Source: Vibrio barjaei (GTDB taxonomy: Bacteria > Pseudomonadota > Gammaproteobacteria > Enterobacterales > Vibrionaceae). Taken from it: a stretch of DNA of 64,000 nucleotides. The DNA lies in the NCBI RefSeq assembly GCF_001639065.2, contig NZ_LQXO02000022.1, positions 62,001 to 126,000 of the forward strand, written 5' to 3'. This document shows positions 44,596-53,129 of the stretch, in pieces; position 1 is the stretch's first letter; every line of letters begins with the position of its first letter. The notes below the pieces were generated by a model, which searched no databases, was not told the origin of the DNA, and saw nothing but the letters and a program-made list of their open reading frames with translations. A program made the position numbers and the translations under genes.

Positions 44596-45897
44596 TTAGT
44601 AGCCTAGGAATAGTTGAGGTAGTATCAGGCTTACTTGAGGTACGAAAGTCACTAGCATTAGTGCTAGTACCAATACAGCGTAGAAAGGCAGTAATGGTTT
44701 GATAACTTTGTCGATCTTCACATCGCCTACAGAACAACCGATAAACAGCGCACTACCTACAGGTGGAGTACAGATACCGATACATAGGTTGAAGGTCATC
44801 ATGATACCGAAGTGAACTGGATCCATACCTAGGTCCATCGCGATTGGAAGGAAAATAGGTGTGAAGATCAGTAGTGCTGGTGTCATATCCATGAAGATAC
44901 CGACGATAAGCAGAATCAAGTTGATGATCAGTAGGATGATCAATGGGTTTTCTGATACCGCCAATAGAGCATCGCTGATCATGTATGGAATATCCGCGTT
45001 TGCCATAGCCCAGGACATCCCCATTGAAGCACCGATTAGTAGCAGCACGATCGAAGTAGTAACCACAGATTCAAGAATGATTCCTGGAAGTTGCTTAATG
45101 GAGACTTCACGATAAAACACGACGGCTAGTAACAGGGTATAGACCACTGCAATTGCAGAAGCTTCCGTTGCTGTGAAAATACCGCCGATGATACCGCCCA
45201 TGATAACAATGATTAAGCTAAGCGCAGGCAAAGCATCAAGCGTTTTCTTAATTACGACAGAGGTTGATGGCTTAGCGGCAACTGGGTAGCCTCGTTTCTT
45301 CGCGATAATAGCGGCAACGATCATAAGACCAAGGCCCATAATCATTCCTGGGATGTAACCCGCTAGGAAAAGTGCGCCGATTGATGTACCACCGGAAATA
45401 AGAGAGTAAACGATGAATGTGTTACTTGGTGGAATCAATAGACCTGTCGGGCATGAAGTAATGTTAACAGCTGCAGAGTACGCTGGGTCATAACCTTCCT
45501 TCTTTTGCAGTGGTGCCATGGTGCCACCTACAGCTGCGCCAGAGGCCACGGCTGAACCTGAAATAGCACCAAACATCATGTTAGCAAGTACGTTTACGTG
45601 AGCTAACGACCCTGGGAGGCGGCCTCCAAGTACTTTTGCGAATTCAATAAGGCGAAGTGCAATACCGCCTTGGTTCATGATATTACCCGCTAGGATAAAG
45701 AATGGTATTGCTAGTAGAGCAAAGCTATCAAGGCCGGATGCCATTTTCTGAGAAATAACGGCGATAGCGGCATCAAAAGGTAGTGTCATCATTACCGTTA
45801 ATAATGACGCAATACCAATAGCGAACGAAATCGGAACCCCTAATCCTAGGAAAAGGAAAAAGCTACCAAATAAAACAATAATTATTTGCCATTCCAC
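44596..45897 (-). CDS. TRAP transporter large permease (DctM family)
   Basis: A 433-residue membrane protein of about 12 spans, the Na+-coupled translocating subunit of a TRAP transporter. Conserved blocks include LAIPFFILAGNIMNQGGIA, GAISGSAVASGAAVGGTMAPLQ and ITSCPTGLLIPPSNTFIVYS. The start is GTG 45897, 8 bases after AAGGA. It lies 18 bases downstream of the small permease. Gene context makes a glucuronate or glucuronide the probable substrate. Confidence 0.93.
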   Translation of the reverse strand: MEWQIIIVLFGSFFLFLGLGVPISFAIGIASLLTVMMTLPFDAAIAVISQKMASGLDSFALLAIPFFILAGNIMNQGGIALRLIEFAKVLGGRLPGSLAHVNVLANMMFGAISGSAVASGAAVGGTMAPLQKKEGYDPAYSAAVNITSCPTGLLIPPSNTFIVYSLISGGTSIGALFLAGYIPGMIMGLGLMIVAAIIAKKRGYPVAAKPSTSVVIKKTLDALPALSLIIVIMGGIIGGIFTATEASAIAVVYTLLLAVVFYREVSIKQLPGIILESVVTTSIVLLLIGASMGMSWAMANADIPYMISDALLAVSENPLIILLIINLILLIVGIFMDMTPALLIFTPIFLPIAMDLGMDPVHFGIMMTFNLCIGICTPPVGSALFIGCSVGDVKIDKVIKPLLPFYAVLVLALMLVTFVPQVSLILPQLFLGY

Positions 45898-45915
45898 AGT
45901 AATATTCCTTATTAA

Positions 45916-46434
45916 TTATTGGTTTGAAAGAGTGGAAGAGTTGGTATTTTTTGAGGTCATAAAAGCGATATTCTCAAGAATATCTTGGACCAAATAAATC
46001 ACCATAAATAAGCCCGCAAGAGGAATTGCGGCATACACTAAACCCATCTCTATACCTAGAGCGGGAGATACTTGACCTGTCGCTAGAGTTTTTAACATTA
46101 ATCTACCGCCACCATAGACCATAATGATGGAGGCGAAAGACATGCTGATCATATTAATCAGTAACTTCAACTTGTTATGTTTAACTTCGTCGTGTTCGAT
46201 TTTCATTGCTAATAAGTCAATAGCAAGGTGGCGTTTTTGCCCTAACGTATAAGCTGCACCCATCAAACCAACCCAGATAAAGAGAAAACGTGCAACTTCA
46301 TCAGTGAATGTACTCGGCGCGTTTAATACATAGCGAGAGAACACCTGCCAAGACACGCAAACAACTAAAACACTACTCAGCGAAATACAGAATAAGGATA
46401 AAACCTTATTCATTATCGTAATGAGCTTATTCAT
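45916..46434 (-). CDS. TRAP transporter small permease (DctQ family)
   Basis: A 172-residue four-span membrane protein with the DctQ features FSRYVLNAPSTFTDEVARFLFIWVGLMGAAYTLGQKRHLAID. It is first gene of the long minus-strand glucuronate operon; AGGAG lies 5 bases before its ATG. The cognate binding protein is encoded on the opposite strand across the shared control region. Confidence 0.92.
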   Translation of the reverse strand: MNKLITIMNKVLSLFCISLSSVLVVCVSWQVFSRYVLNAPSTFTDEVARFLFIWVGLMGAAYTLGQKRHLAIDLLAMKIEHDEVKHNKLKLLINMISMSFASIIMVYGGGRLMLKTLATGQVSPALGIEMGLVYAAIPLAGLFMVIYLVQDILENIAFMTSKNTNSSTLSNQ

Positions 46435-46530
46435 AACATCTCCTAGTTGACGAAATCCTTCGTCTTATAATTTGGAAAAAGAGCAAGAGGTAAGGTTGAG
46501 CAGATTTAAACACAGTAAATTGAAACCGCT

Positions 46531-46546
46531 TGTGACAAATCTCACA
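46531..46546. promoter_or_regulatory. Perfect CRP site in the divergent uronate promoter region
   Basis: TGTGA-CAAATC-TCACA is an exact match to the CRP consensus. It lies 97 bases upstream of the small permease start and about 200 bases upstream of the binding-protein start, next to the uronate operators, giving catabolite control of both directions. Confidence 0.8.
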
Positions 46547-46548
46547 AT

Positions 46549-46569
46549 AAAATTGGTCCAACCAATTTT
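46549..46569. promoter_or_regulatory. UxuR/ExuR-like operator, 3-base spacer
   Basis: Perfect 9-base arms AAAATTGGT and ACCAATTTT around CCA. The arms match the E. coli UxuR/ExuR type (AAATTGGT-N2-ACCAATTT), but the spacer is one base longer. It is two bases from the CRP site. Confidence 0.7.
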
Positions 46570-46586
46570 AGCGATGAAAGTATGAC

Positions 46587-46600
46587 ATTGGTCAACCAAT
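46587..46600. promoter_or_regulatory. UxuR/ExuR-like operator, 2-base spacer
   Basis: ATTGGT-CA-ACCAAT, an exact arm match with the standard spacing and identical in its core to one of the sites in the regulator's own promoter. A further ATTGGTTGGT half-site occurs at 46619-46628. Confidence 0.75.
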
Positions 46601-46677
46601 TCGATTTTTTACGTTGATTATTGGTTGGTGATGGTTCAGATTGATAGCGTAGTTAATAAGAAACGGAATTTAGCCAT

Positions 46678-46694
46678 AATTGGTTAACCGAATT
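46678..46694. promoter_or_regulatory. Degenerate UxuR/ExuR-like operator near the binding-protein gene
   Basis: AATTGGT-TA-ACCgAATT: the left arm is perfect and the right arm is interrupted by one G. It lies 49 bases before the binding-protein start, in a position to block its transcript. Confidence 0.5.
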
Positions 46695-46742
46695 GTAATA
46701 ATTAATCCTATAACTGAACATAAATTGAATGGAGACTCCCCT

Positions 46743-47732
46743 ATGCGTTGGAACAAAACAGCACTAACAACTTTCGTTACTTGTGCTCTCGCTGCATCGA
46801 CTTCTTTTACCGCTTCTGCAGTAACCACGCTAAAACTTAGCCACAACCAAGACCGTAATCACCCTGTGCATAAATCAATGCAGTACATGGCTGATGAAGT
46901 GAAAGAGCTGACAGATGGTGAAGTTCGTATCCGTATTTATCCAAACGGACAGCTTGGTACTCAACGTGAATCGATGGAATTGCTACAGAATGGTGCTTTA
47001 GACATTGCGAAATCAAATGCGAGTGAAATGGAAGCATTTGAACCAGCTTATGGTGCGTTTAACATTCCTTATATCTTCCGTGACCGTGACCACTACTACC
47101 GTGTAATGCAAGGTGAAGTCGGAGAGAAAATTCTTGAATCTTCTCACGACAAGGGTTTTGTTGGTCTTACATATTACGATGCCGGTGCACGCAGTTTCTA
47201 CGCATCAAAGGCAATCAATTCTCCAGCTGATCTAAGTGGTATGAAAATTCGTGTTCAACCTAGCCCAACGGCAGTTGAAATGATCAAGTTAATGGGTGGG
47301 TCACCAACACCGCTTTCCTACGGTGAGCTATATACTGCAATGCAGCAAGGCGTTGTGGATGGTGCTGAAAATAACCCAACAGCTCTAACAACAGCTCGTC
47401 ATGGTGAGGTGGCGAAAGTATTTAGCCAAGATGAGCACACTATGATTCCAGATGTATTGGTCATCAGTTCCAAAGTTTGGGACAAGTTACCTCAAGACCA
47501 ACAAGAAGCACTTAAGAAAGCGGCTAAAGACTCAATGATGTATCACAAAGACTTGTGGACAAAAATGACCGACGAAGCTATCGAAAAAGCGAAAGATGGT
47601 ATGGGTGTAGAATTCGTAACCGTTGAGAAACAACCGTTCGTTGATGCAGTTAAACCTATGCATGACGCTGCGTTAAACAACCCAGCAATTGCTGACTATG
47701 TACGCGGCATTGATGCGTTAGCAGTTCAATAA
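46743..47732 (+). CDS. TRAP transporter substrate-binding protein (DctP family)
   Basis: A 329-residue periplasmic binding protein with a 26-residue signal peptide. DctP-family marks are KLSHNQDRNHPVHKSMQYMADEV, the carboxylate-binding Arg in GMKIRVQPSPTAVEMIKLMGGSPTPL, and YTAMQQGVVDGAENNPT. The frame is open from 46680, but GGAG precedes ATG 46743 and the signal peptide begins there. It is divergent from its permeases and followed by a terminator-like hairpin before beta-glucuronidase. Likely ligand: glucuronate or a glucuronide, from context. Confidence 0.93.
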   Translation: MRWNKTALTTFVTCALAASTSFTASAVTTLKLSHNQDRNHPVHKSMQYMADEVKELTDGEVRIRIYPNGQLGTQRESMELLQNGALDIAKSNASEMEAFEPAYGAFNIPYIFRDRDHYYRVMQGEVGEKILESSHDKGFVGLTYYDAGARSFYASKAINSPADLSGMKIRVQPSPTAVEMIKLMGGSPTPLSYGELYTAMQQGVVDGAENNPTALTTARHGEVAKVFSQDEHTMIPDVLVISSKVWDKLPQDQQEALKKAAKDSMMYHKDLWTKMTDEAIEKAKDGMGVEFVTVEKQPFVDAVKPMHDAALNNPAIADYVRGIDALAVQ

Positions 47733-47743
47733 TAATTGAGTTT

Positions 47744-47769
47744 GGGAGCACGTTTTGTGCTCCCGTTTT
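47744..47769 (+). terminator. Attenuator-like terminator between binding protein and uidA
   Basis: A perfect GGGAGCAC/GTGCTCCC stem, five-base loop, followed by GTTTTTC. Only 16 bases separate it from the uidA start and no new promoter is evident, so it probably lets only part of transcription through. Confidence 0.75.
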
Positions 47770-47785
47770 TCGGAGTTTACGTAAG

Positions 47786-49585
47786 ATGTTAGAACGTTCT
47801 GAGCTTGCTGAAAATGCTATCAATTGTTTACACGATGAACAATATGATGTGCCTTTTAACTTACAGAATTTAAATCATACCAACATGCTGTTCATGGGGG
47901 GTCGTGAGACCGAATCTCTTAATGGACATTGGAATTTCGCAGTCGACCTGCTAGATACCGGACTTCGTCAACGTTGGTATGACATGAAGCCAATGCCATC
48001 TGAGCAACGAGTAGAACCATGGGACTATGACCCGTATGTGGGGGAAACTATCCCGGTTCCTTCGTGTTGGCAGATGCAAAAAGAAAAGTGGTACTTCTTC
48101 GAAGGCAGTGCTTGGTATACCAAATCTTGGGACTATGAAGAGCCTAATACGGATGAGCGTGTATTCTTACGTGTTGGTGCTGCACAATATGATTGTAAGG
48201 TATTCTTAAATGGCGAGTTTCTAGGTAATCACTATGGTGGTTCCACGCCATTTTTCGCTGAGTTTACGGGTAAATTAAACCAGGGTCGTAACTGGATAAT
48301 GTGCTGCGTAAACAATACTCGCACCCTAGACCGAGTCCCAATGCGCAATACCGATTGGTTCAACTACGGTGGTATATACCGTGATATCGAGATTGTCAGA
48401 ACCCCAAAAGAGATCATTCGAGATTTACATGTCTACTTAGTACCAAACGGCCAATATAACTTGGTGCATGTTGACGTAGAAGTTGAAGGTTCTCAGTCTG
48501 AAATTACCTTTGCAATTGAAGAGTTGGGTATCAATGAAAGACTGTCAATTGTAGATGGAAAAGCAACAATAGAATTAAGCGTTGAACCTGAGCTTTGGTC
48601 TCCAGAAAGTCCGAAATTGTATGATGTTTCAGCAACCTACGGGAATGATGTCGTCACAGATCGTATCGGTTTTAGACAGGTCGAAGTTAAAGGTACTGAA
48701 ATCTTTGTTAATGGTGTGAATACTTTCCTACGTGGTATTAGTGTCCATGAAGATGACAAAGAGATAGGTAAGGTTGTTACACCGGAGGACCTGAAGCGTC
48801 GGTTCCAGCATGCGAAAGAACTGAACTGCAATTACATGCGATTTGCGCACTATACGCACCACGAAATGGCGACCAAAATGGCTGATGAGCTTGGTTTCCT
48901 TATTTGGGCTGAAATACCAGTATATTGGGCGATAGATTTCGAAAATCCAGCAACTTACCGAGACGCTGAAAACCAATTACTAGAGATGATTAAGCGTGAC
49001 CGTAACCGCGCAAGTATCATTATGTGGTCAGTGGGCAATGAAAATGCTGATACGGATGCGCGTTTAGAGTTTATGTCTGGTCTAGTTCGTACCGCGCGTG
49101 ACAATGATCCTTGTCGTCTAGTTTCTGCTGCTTGTTTGGTTAACCATGCGAAGAACAAGATTGAGGACCGCTTAGCTGAGCATCTAGATATCATTGGTAT
49201 CAATGAATACTACGGTTGGTATGAAGAAGTATTTGATGACCTTATCGAAATCGGTGAAAACTCTAATCCAGGTAAACCGGTTGTTATTTCGGAGACCGGT
49301 GCTGATGGCTTTATTGGTGAAGGCGCGCCGAAAACTGGCTTCTTCAGCGAGTCATACATGACAGACGTATACAAAAAGCAAATCGAATATCTGGAAAAAC
49401 TGGATTACATTAAAGGCATTTCGCCATGGATTCTTTATGAGTTCCGTGTGGAGCGTCGCCAGAACATGTTCCAGAAAGGTTGGAACCGGAAAGGCCTGAT
49501 CTCGAATGACAAATTTACGAAAAAAGAGTCATTTACGCTACTTGCTGACTTCTATAACAAGTTGAAACAAGAAAGCTTAAAATGA
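47786..49585 (+). CDS. uidA: Beta-glucuronidase
   Basis: A 599-residue GH2 enzyme, close to the E. coli length of 603, cytosolic. It has a sugar-binding jelly roll, Ig-like domain, and TIM barrel with acid/base Glu419 (SVGNEN) and nucleophile Glu503 (VISETGADG). The Asn567-x-Lys569 pair (WNRKG) is the motif that recognises the glucuronate carboxylate and separates true beta-glucuronidases from beta-galactosidases. It releases glucuronate for UxaC. Codirectional with the TRAP binding-protein gene. Confidence 0.94.
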   Translation: MLERSELAENAINCLHDEQYDVPFNLQNLNHTNMLFMGGRETESLNGHWNFAVDLLDTGLRQRWYDMKPMPSEQRVEPWDYDPYVGETIPVPSCWQMQKEKWYFFEGSAWYTKSWDYEEPNTDERVFLRVGAAQYDCKVFLNGEFLGNHYGGSTPFFAEFTGKLNQGRNWIMCCVNNTRTLDRVPMRNTDWFNYGGIYRDIEIVRTPKEIIRDLHVYLVPNGQYNLVHVDVEVEGSQSEITFAIEELGINERLSIVDGKATIELSVEPELWSPESPKLYDVSATYGNDVVTDRIGFRQVEVKGTEIFVNGVNTFLRGISVHEDDKEIGKVVTPEDLKRRFQHAKELNCNYMRFAHYTHHEMATKMADELGFLIWAEIPVYWAIDFENPATYRDAENQLLEMIKRDRNRASIIMWSVGNENADTDARLEFMSGLVRTARDNDPCRLVSAACLVNHAKNKIEDRLAEHLDIIGINEYYGWYEEVFDDLIEIGENSNPGKPVVISETGADGFIGEGAPKTGFFSESYMTDVYKKQIEYLEKLDYIKGISPWILYEFRVERRQNMFQKGWNRKGLISNDKFTKKESFTLLADFYNKLKQESLK

Positions 49586-49590
49586 GATAT

Positions 49591-49618
49591 AATTGGTCAA
49601 CCAATTGGTTGACCAATT
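49591..49618. promoter_or_regulatory. Two overlapping UxuR/ExuR-like operators
   Basis: AATTGGTCAACCAATT (49591-49606) and AATTGGTTGACCAATT (49603-49618) share AATT, so their 2-fold centres are 12 bases apart. They begin 6 bases after the uidA stop and end 49 bases before the GntR-type regulator gene. Autoregulation is the obvious reading. Confidence 0.85.
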
Positions 49619-49666
49619 TAAACCAAGTGATATTATTAACCTAAGACCAATTTATAAGACGATGCT

Positions 49667-50416
49667 ATGAATATCGCTATTACTGCACCTAAAAGACTGT
49701 ATCAAGAAATCGGACTTGCGCTTCAAGAGCGTATTCAATCAGATGAATTCAAAATCGGAGACAGATTGCCTCCTGAACGTGATATCGCTGAAGAGATGGA
49801 AGTGAGCCGATCTGTGGTGCGTGAAGCGATTATTATGCTAGAGCTACAAGGTTTAGTTGAAGTGCGCAAAGGCTCAGGCGTTTACGTCAACGCAAAGCCG
49901 TCTGCTGATGCTCAGCAATCTCAATTGGCAACGCTTAGAGCAAATTCTGATATTGGCCCTTTTGAGTTACTTCAGGCTCGACAAGTACTCGAAAGCCAAA
50001 TCGCCAGTTTTGCAGCGATGCATGTGACGAAAAACGATATCAGCCGCCTCAGAGAGGCATTAGATACCGAGCGTCAACAGTTGGAAACAGGTCATGGGGA
50101 TTACGATGGCGACGAACTATTCCATTTAACCATTGCAGAAGCGTCTCAAAACAGTGTCCTTAGTGATATTGTTAAAGATCTTTGGATGCGCCGCGATGAG
50201 AGTTCAATGTGGAGACAGTTGCACTCACGTATCACTAACATGAATTATCGTACCGCTTGGTTAGACGATCACGAAAAAGTGTTGCTTGCCCTTCAACGTA
50301 GAGATCCTGAAGGTGCAAGAGAAGCGATGTGGCAACACTTGGAAAACGTAAAACAAACGTTATTTGAATTATCTGACGTAGATGATCCGCAATTTGACGG
50401 CTTCCTTTTCCGTTAG
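49667..50416 (+). CDS. GntR/FadR-family regulator of hexuronate genes (UxuR/ExuR-like)
   Basis: A 249-residue FadR-subfamily GntR protein. Winged helix YQEIGLALQERIQSDEFKIGDRLPPERDIAEEMEVSRSVVREAIIMLELQGLVEVRKGSGVYV (about 12-76), followed by an FCD effector domain (about 97-230) with His in DELFHLTIAEAS. The DNA-binding half is very like E. coli UxuR/ExuR, and their TTGGT-N2-ACCAA operators surround the gene and the divergent promoter. The inducer is probably fructuronate or glucuronate (inference). Weak ribosome site. Confidence 0.9.
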   Translation: MNIAITAPKRLYQEIGLALQERIQSDEFKIGDRLPPERDIAEEMEVSRSVVREAIIMLELQGLVEVRKGSGVYVNAKPSADAQQSQLATLRANSDIGPFELLQARQVLESQIASFAAMHVTKNDISRLREALDTERQQLETGHGDYDGDELFHLTIAEASQNSVLSDIVKDLWMRRDESSMWRQLHSRITNMNYRTAWLDDHEKVLLALQRRDPEGAREAMWQHLENVKQTLFELSDVDDPQFDGFLFR

Positions 50417-50452
50417 TTAAAAATAACAATTTAGCTCTTCAATAATAATAAC

Positions 50453-50489
50453 GACTAGTGAGTATGAAATTATTCGCTACGCACTAGTC
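50453..50489. repeat. Inverted repeat in the uxuA leader
   Basis: GACTAGTG (50453-50460) and CACTAGTC (50482-50489) are perfect arms 21 bases apart, 24 bases before uxuA. It may be a leader hairpin, partial terminator or regulator site. It does not resemble the TTGGT operators. Confidence 0.45.
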
Positions 50490-50512
50490 TTGTCCAAAGA
50501 TAGGTAATTAAT

Positions 50513-51694
50513 ATGGAACAAACATGGCGTTGGTATGGCCCTAATGACCCTGTATCACTAGATGACATTAAACAGGCGGGAGCAACTGGTATTGTAAATG
50601 CTCTGCACCATATTCCAAATGGTGAGATTTGGACAAAAGAAGAAATATTAAAGCGTAAAGAAATAATTGAAGCAAAAGGCTTTGTTTGGTCGGTTGTAGA
50701 AAGTGTACCAGTACATGAAGAAATTAAGACGCGTTCTGGTAATTATCAACAGTGGATTGATAACTACAAGCAATCGCTAATCAATCTTGCTGAATGCGGT
50801 ATTGATACGGTGTGTTATAACTTCATGCCAGTATTAGATTGGACGCGTACAGATTTGGAATATGAATTAGCTGATGGCTCAAAAGCACTGCGTTTTGACC
50901 AAATCGAGTTTGCAGCGTTTGAACTATTTATTCTCAAACGTCCAGGCGCGAAAGCTGAATATACCGAACAGGAGCAAGCGGATGCGAAGGCGTGTTTTGA
51001 CGCTATGTCTCAAGCTCAGATCGATAAACTAACGTCTAACATTATTGCTGGACTGCCTGGTGCCGAGGAAGGGTACACACTTGAAGAGTTTCAAGCGCGT
51101 CTAGATACCTATAAAGGCATCGATAAAGAAAAACTGCGCGAACACATGGTGCTGTTTTTACAAGAGCTGATTCCAGTTTGTGAGCAGTATGGACTTAAGT
51201 TGGCGGTTCACCCTGATGATCCACCGCGTCCGATTCTTGGATTGCCACGTATTGTGTCGACGATTGAAGATATTGAAGCGTTAACAACGGCAGTGCCGAG
51301 TAAGATGAACGGTATCACGATGTGTACTGGTTCGTATGGCGTCCGTGGCGACAATGACTTGGTGAAAATGATCGAATCATACGGAGATCGCATTTACTTT
51401 ACGCATTTACGCTCTACTCAGCGTGAAGATAATCCGATGAGCTTCCATGAGGCTGCTCATTTGGAAGGCGATGTCGATATGTACAATGTCATCAACGCAT
51501 TATTGAAAGAAGAGAATCGTCGAGTAAGCGCCGGCGAAACTCGCATGATTCCGATGAGACCAGACCATGGCCATCAAATGATCGACGATCTAAAGAAACA
51601 AACCAACCCGGGTTATTCTTGTATCGGTCGTTTGAAAGGACTGGCTGAGATTCGTGGTGTGGAACTTGCTTTGAAGCGCGCATTTTATATGTAA
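50513..51694 (+). CDS. uxuA: Mannonate dehydratase
   Basis: A 393-residue TIM-barrel enzyme removing water from D-mannonate to give 2-keto-3-deoxygluconate. The N-terminal [53 protein letters not shown] and the metal-binding MRPDHGH are intact. It supplies the KDG used by KdgK. It is apart from the minus-strand operon but downstream of the UxuR-like gene, with which it may be co-transcribed. AGGTAATTAAT precedes the ATG. Confidence 0.95.
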   Translation: MEQTWRWYGPNDPVSLDDIKQAGATGIVNALHHIPNGEIWTKEEILKRKEIIEAKGFVWSVVESVPVHEEIKTRSGNYQQWIDNYKQSLINLAECGIDTVCYNFMPVLDWTRTDLEYELADGSKALRFDQIEFAAFELFILKRPGAKAEYTEQEQADAKACFDAMSQAQIDKLTSNIIAGLPGAEEGYTLEEFQARLDTYKGIDKEKLREHMVLFLQELIPVCEQYGLKLAVHPDDPPRPILGLPRIVSTIEDIEALTTAVPSKMNGITMCTGSYGVRGDNDLVKMIESYGDRIYFTHLRSTQREDNPMSFHEAAHLEGDVDMYNVINALLKEENRRVSAGETRMIPMRPDHGHQMIDDLKKQTNPGYSCIGRLKGLAEIRGVELALKRAFYM

Positions 51695-51715
51695 TGGCTC
51701 CACCATTCGTATACT

Positions 51716-51752
51716 AAAAAAGAAGGAGGCATTTGCCTCCTTCTTTTTTTTG
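51716..51752. terminator. Strong bidirectional terminator
   Basis: GAAGGAGGCA/TGCCTCCTTC with a 2-base loop inside an A-run and a T-run, so it works for uxuA and for the convergent exporter gene. Confidence 0.92.
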
Positions 51753-51755
51753 TGG

Positions 51756-52487
51756 CTAATGAATTAGACCTTGAACAATAGCGGTAACACCACTGATTGA
51801 ACATAATGCTAGTGCGCCAAGACGAATTTTCTCTTTTGGTAAAGAATGAGTGGTCATTAAAGCTAACTTATAGCCTAACCATGCTGCTGGGATAAGCGGA
51901 ACCGTGATATACAAATGATGTAGCGTTAGGAAGCCTATCGGCGCTTGCACGACTAATGACATGATTGAACTGAAGACAAAGAAAGCAGACAAATTGCCTC
52001 TTAATTGGTTCGCCTCTTGGTGCTGGAGTAGCAAGGCCATCGGTGGCCCCCCAATGGCACTGCTGGTACCAAAAAAGCCGGAGAAGAAGCCAGCGACACC
52101 CATTCTGGTCGGTGTTGGTTCTATTCTGAATGGCAGTAGGCTAACTACAACGGCGAATACTACTAATACCCCCAACCACAGAGATAGAACCTGTGTGGAA
52201 ACGTACAGAAGCAACGCAGCTCCTGCAATCGAGCCCGGTACACGGCCAATCATGGCCATTTTTAATCCGCCGATTGCAATATTAGAGCGATGTTTCGCAG
52301 CATTAAGTAAAGAGATAAATAATGCAACCAAACAGATAGGGGCCGGTACATAGTCAGGAGATACTTGGAACAGCAGTGGTGCAGCAACGATCGCTAACCC
52401 AAATCCAATGGCAGTTTGTACAAACGAACCCAAAAAGATCAGCAACATCGCGATAAGTGCCGTGTGACTAAACCAGTCAGCGAGCAT
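51756..52487 (-). CDS. TauE/SafE family membrane exporter
   Basis: A 243-residue protein with 7-8 membrane spans and the TauE/SafE pattern: FVQTAIGFGLAIVAAPLL near the N-terminus and FFSGFFGTSSAIGGPPMALLLQH in the second half. Family members move sulfite, sulfoacetate or other organic anions out of the cell; the substrate here is unknown. It converges on uxuA and is not evidently part of the uronate regulon, as no TTGGT operator lies upstream. Confidence 0.88.
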   Translation of the reverse strand: MLADWFSHTALIAMLLIFLGSFVQTAIGFGLAIVAAPLLFQVSPDYVPAPICLVALFISLLNAAKHRSNIAIGGLKMAMIGRVPGSIAGAALLLYVSTQVLSLWLGVLVVFAVVVSLLPFRIEPTPTRMGVAGFFSGFFGTSSAIGGPPMALLLQHQEANQLRGNLSAFFVFSSIMSLVVQAPIGFLTLHHLYITVPLIPAAWLGYKLALMTTHSLPKEKIRLGALALCSISGVTAIVQGLIH

Positions 52488-52621
52488 GGGACTTCCTTTA
52501 TAAAGAACAACAATACAACAGCGGTGCTGCTATTGTATACAATTGTCATCGCGCAGACACGCTAAAAGTAACAAAATATTTAAAATAGATGATGTTAAGA
52601 ATTATTATATGAAGTGATATA

Positions 52622-52651
52622 GAAAATAAAAAAGGGAGCAATAATGCTCCC
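52622..52651 (-). terminator. Terminator of the 47-residue membrane protein gene
   Basis: On the minus strand GGGAGCATTATTGCTCCC folds into a 7-base stem with a tetraloop and is followed by TTTTTTATTTTC. It is oriented only for a minus-strand transcript, which points to the small gene just upstream. Confidence 0.85.
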
Positions 52652-52730
52652 TGAAATATTAAGCAACTAAAAGAAGTTAAAAATGAATGCCGCTAATATT
52701 CCCTTATTCCTTGCGAAGTATTATTATGTC

Positions 52731-52874
52731 CTATTCAGAGCTTTCTAACCCAGTGCAGAGCAGTAATTCTGTCGCTAAAGCACCAGTACTGAAAGTAATA
52801 CCAGCTACAAGTAGTACAATGGCATATTTGCTTGCTATGATGCAGAGGCCAATGGTATTAATTATCTTCTCCAT
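52731..52874 (-). CDS. 47-residue membrane mini-protein
   Basis: A short ORF between the exporter and cupin genes. An ideal AAAGGAG lies 7 bases ahead of ATG. The protein begins MEKIINTIGLCIIASKY and has a hydrophobic stretch (about 8-37) ending TGALATELLLCTGLESSE, so it is a single-span membrane protein or a signal-anchored peptide; ALA-T is a possible signal-peptidase site. A dedicated minus-strand terminator follows about 80 bases later. No family recognised. Confidence 0.6.
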   Translation of the reverse strand: MEKIINTIGLCIIASKYAIVLLVAGITFSTGALATELLLCTGLESSE

Positions 52875-53129
52875 ATCGCTTCTCCTTTGAAACGTGAACA
52901 GTATTTATCTGCTATCTATTTTATGTCATTGGTAGAATATTAATTGCGACGTCAAGCTATATATTGGACTTTATCTTTGAGCTAATTGTATAAAAAGCGA
53001 GTAGGTCATAAATTTACAACTGCTTACAATGACAAGTCTGGGAATGTAATTTGATATATTGAAATGTTTGTACGTGTTTTGAAACAAATATCTTATAATT
53101 AAATCATCAATCAACAAGGGATACGTTGT

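Noticed and set aside
51961-52353. 130-codon plus-strand ORF inside the TauE/SafE gene
   Set aside because: It is a mirror of a hydrophobic coding sequence; no start signals and no recognisable protein.
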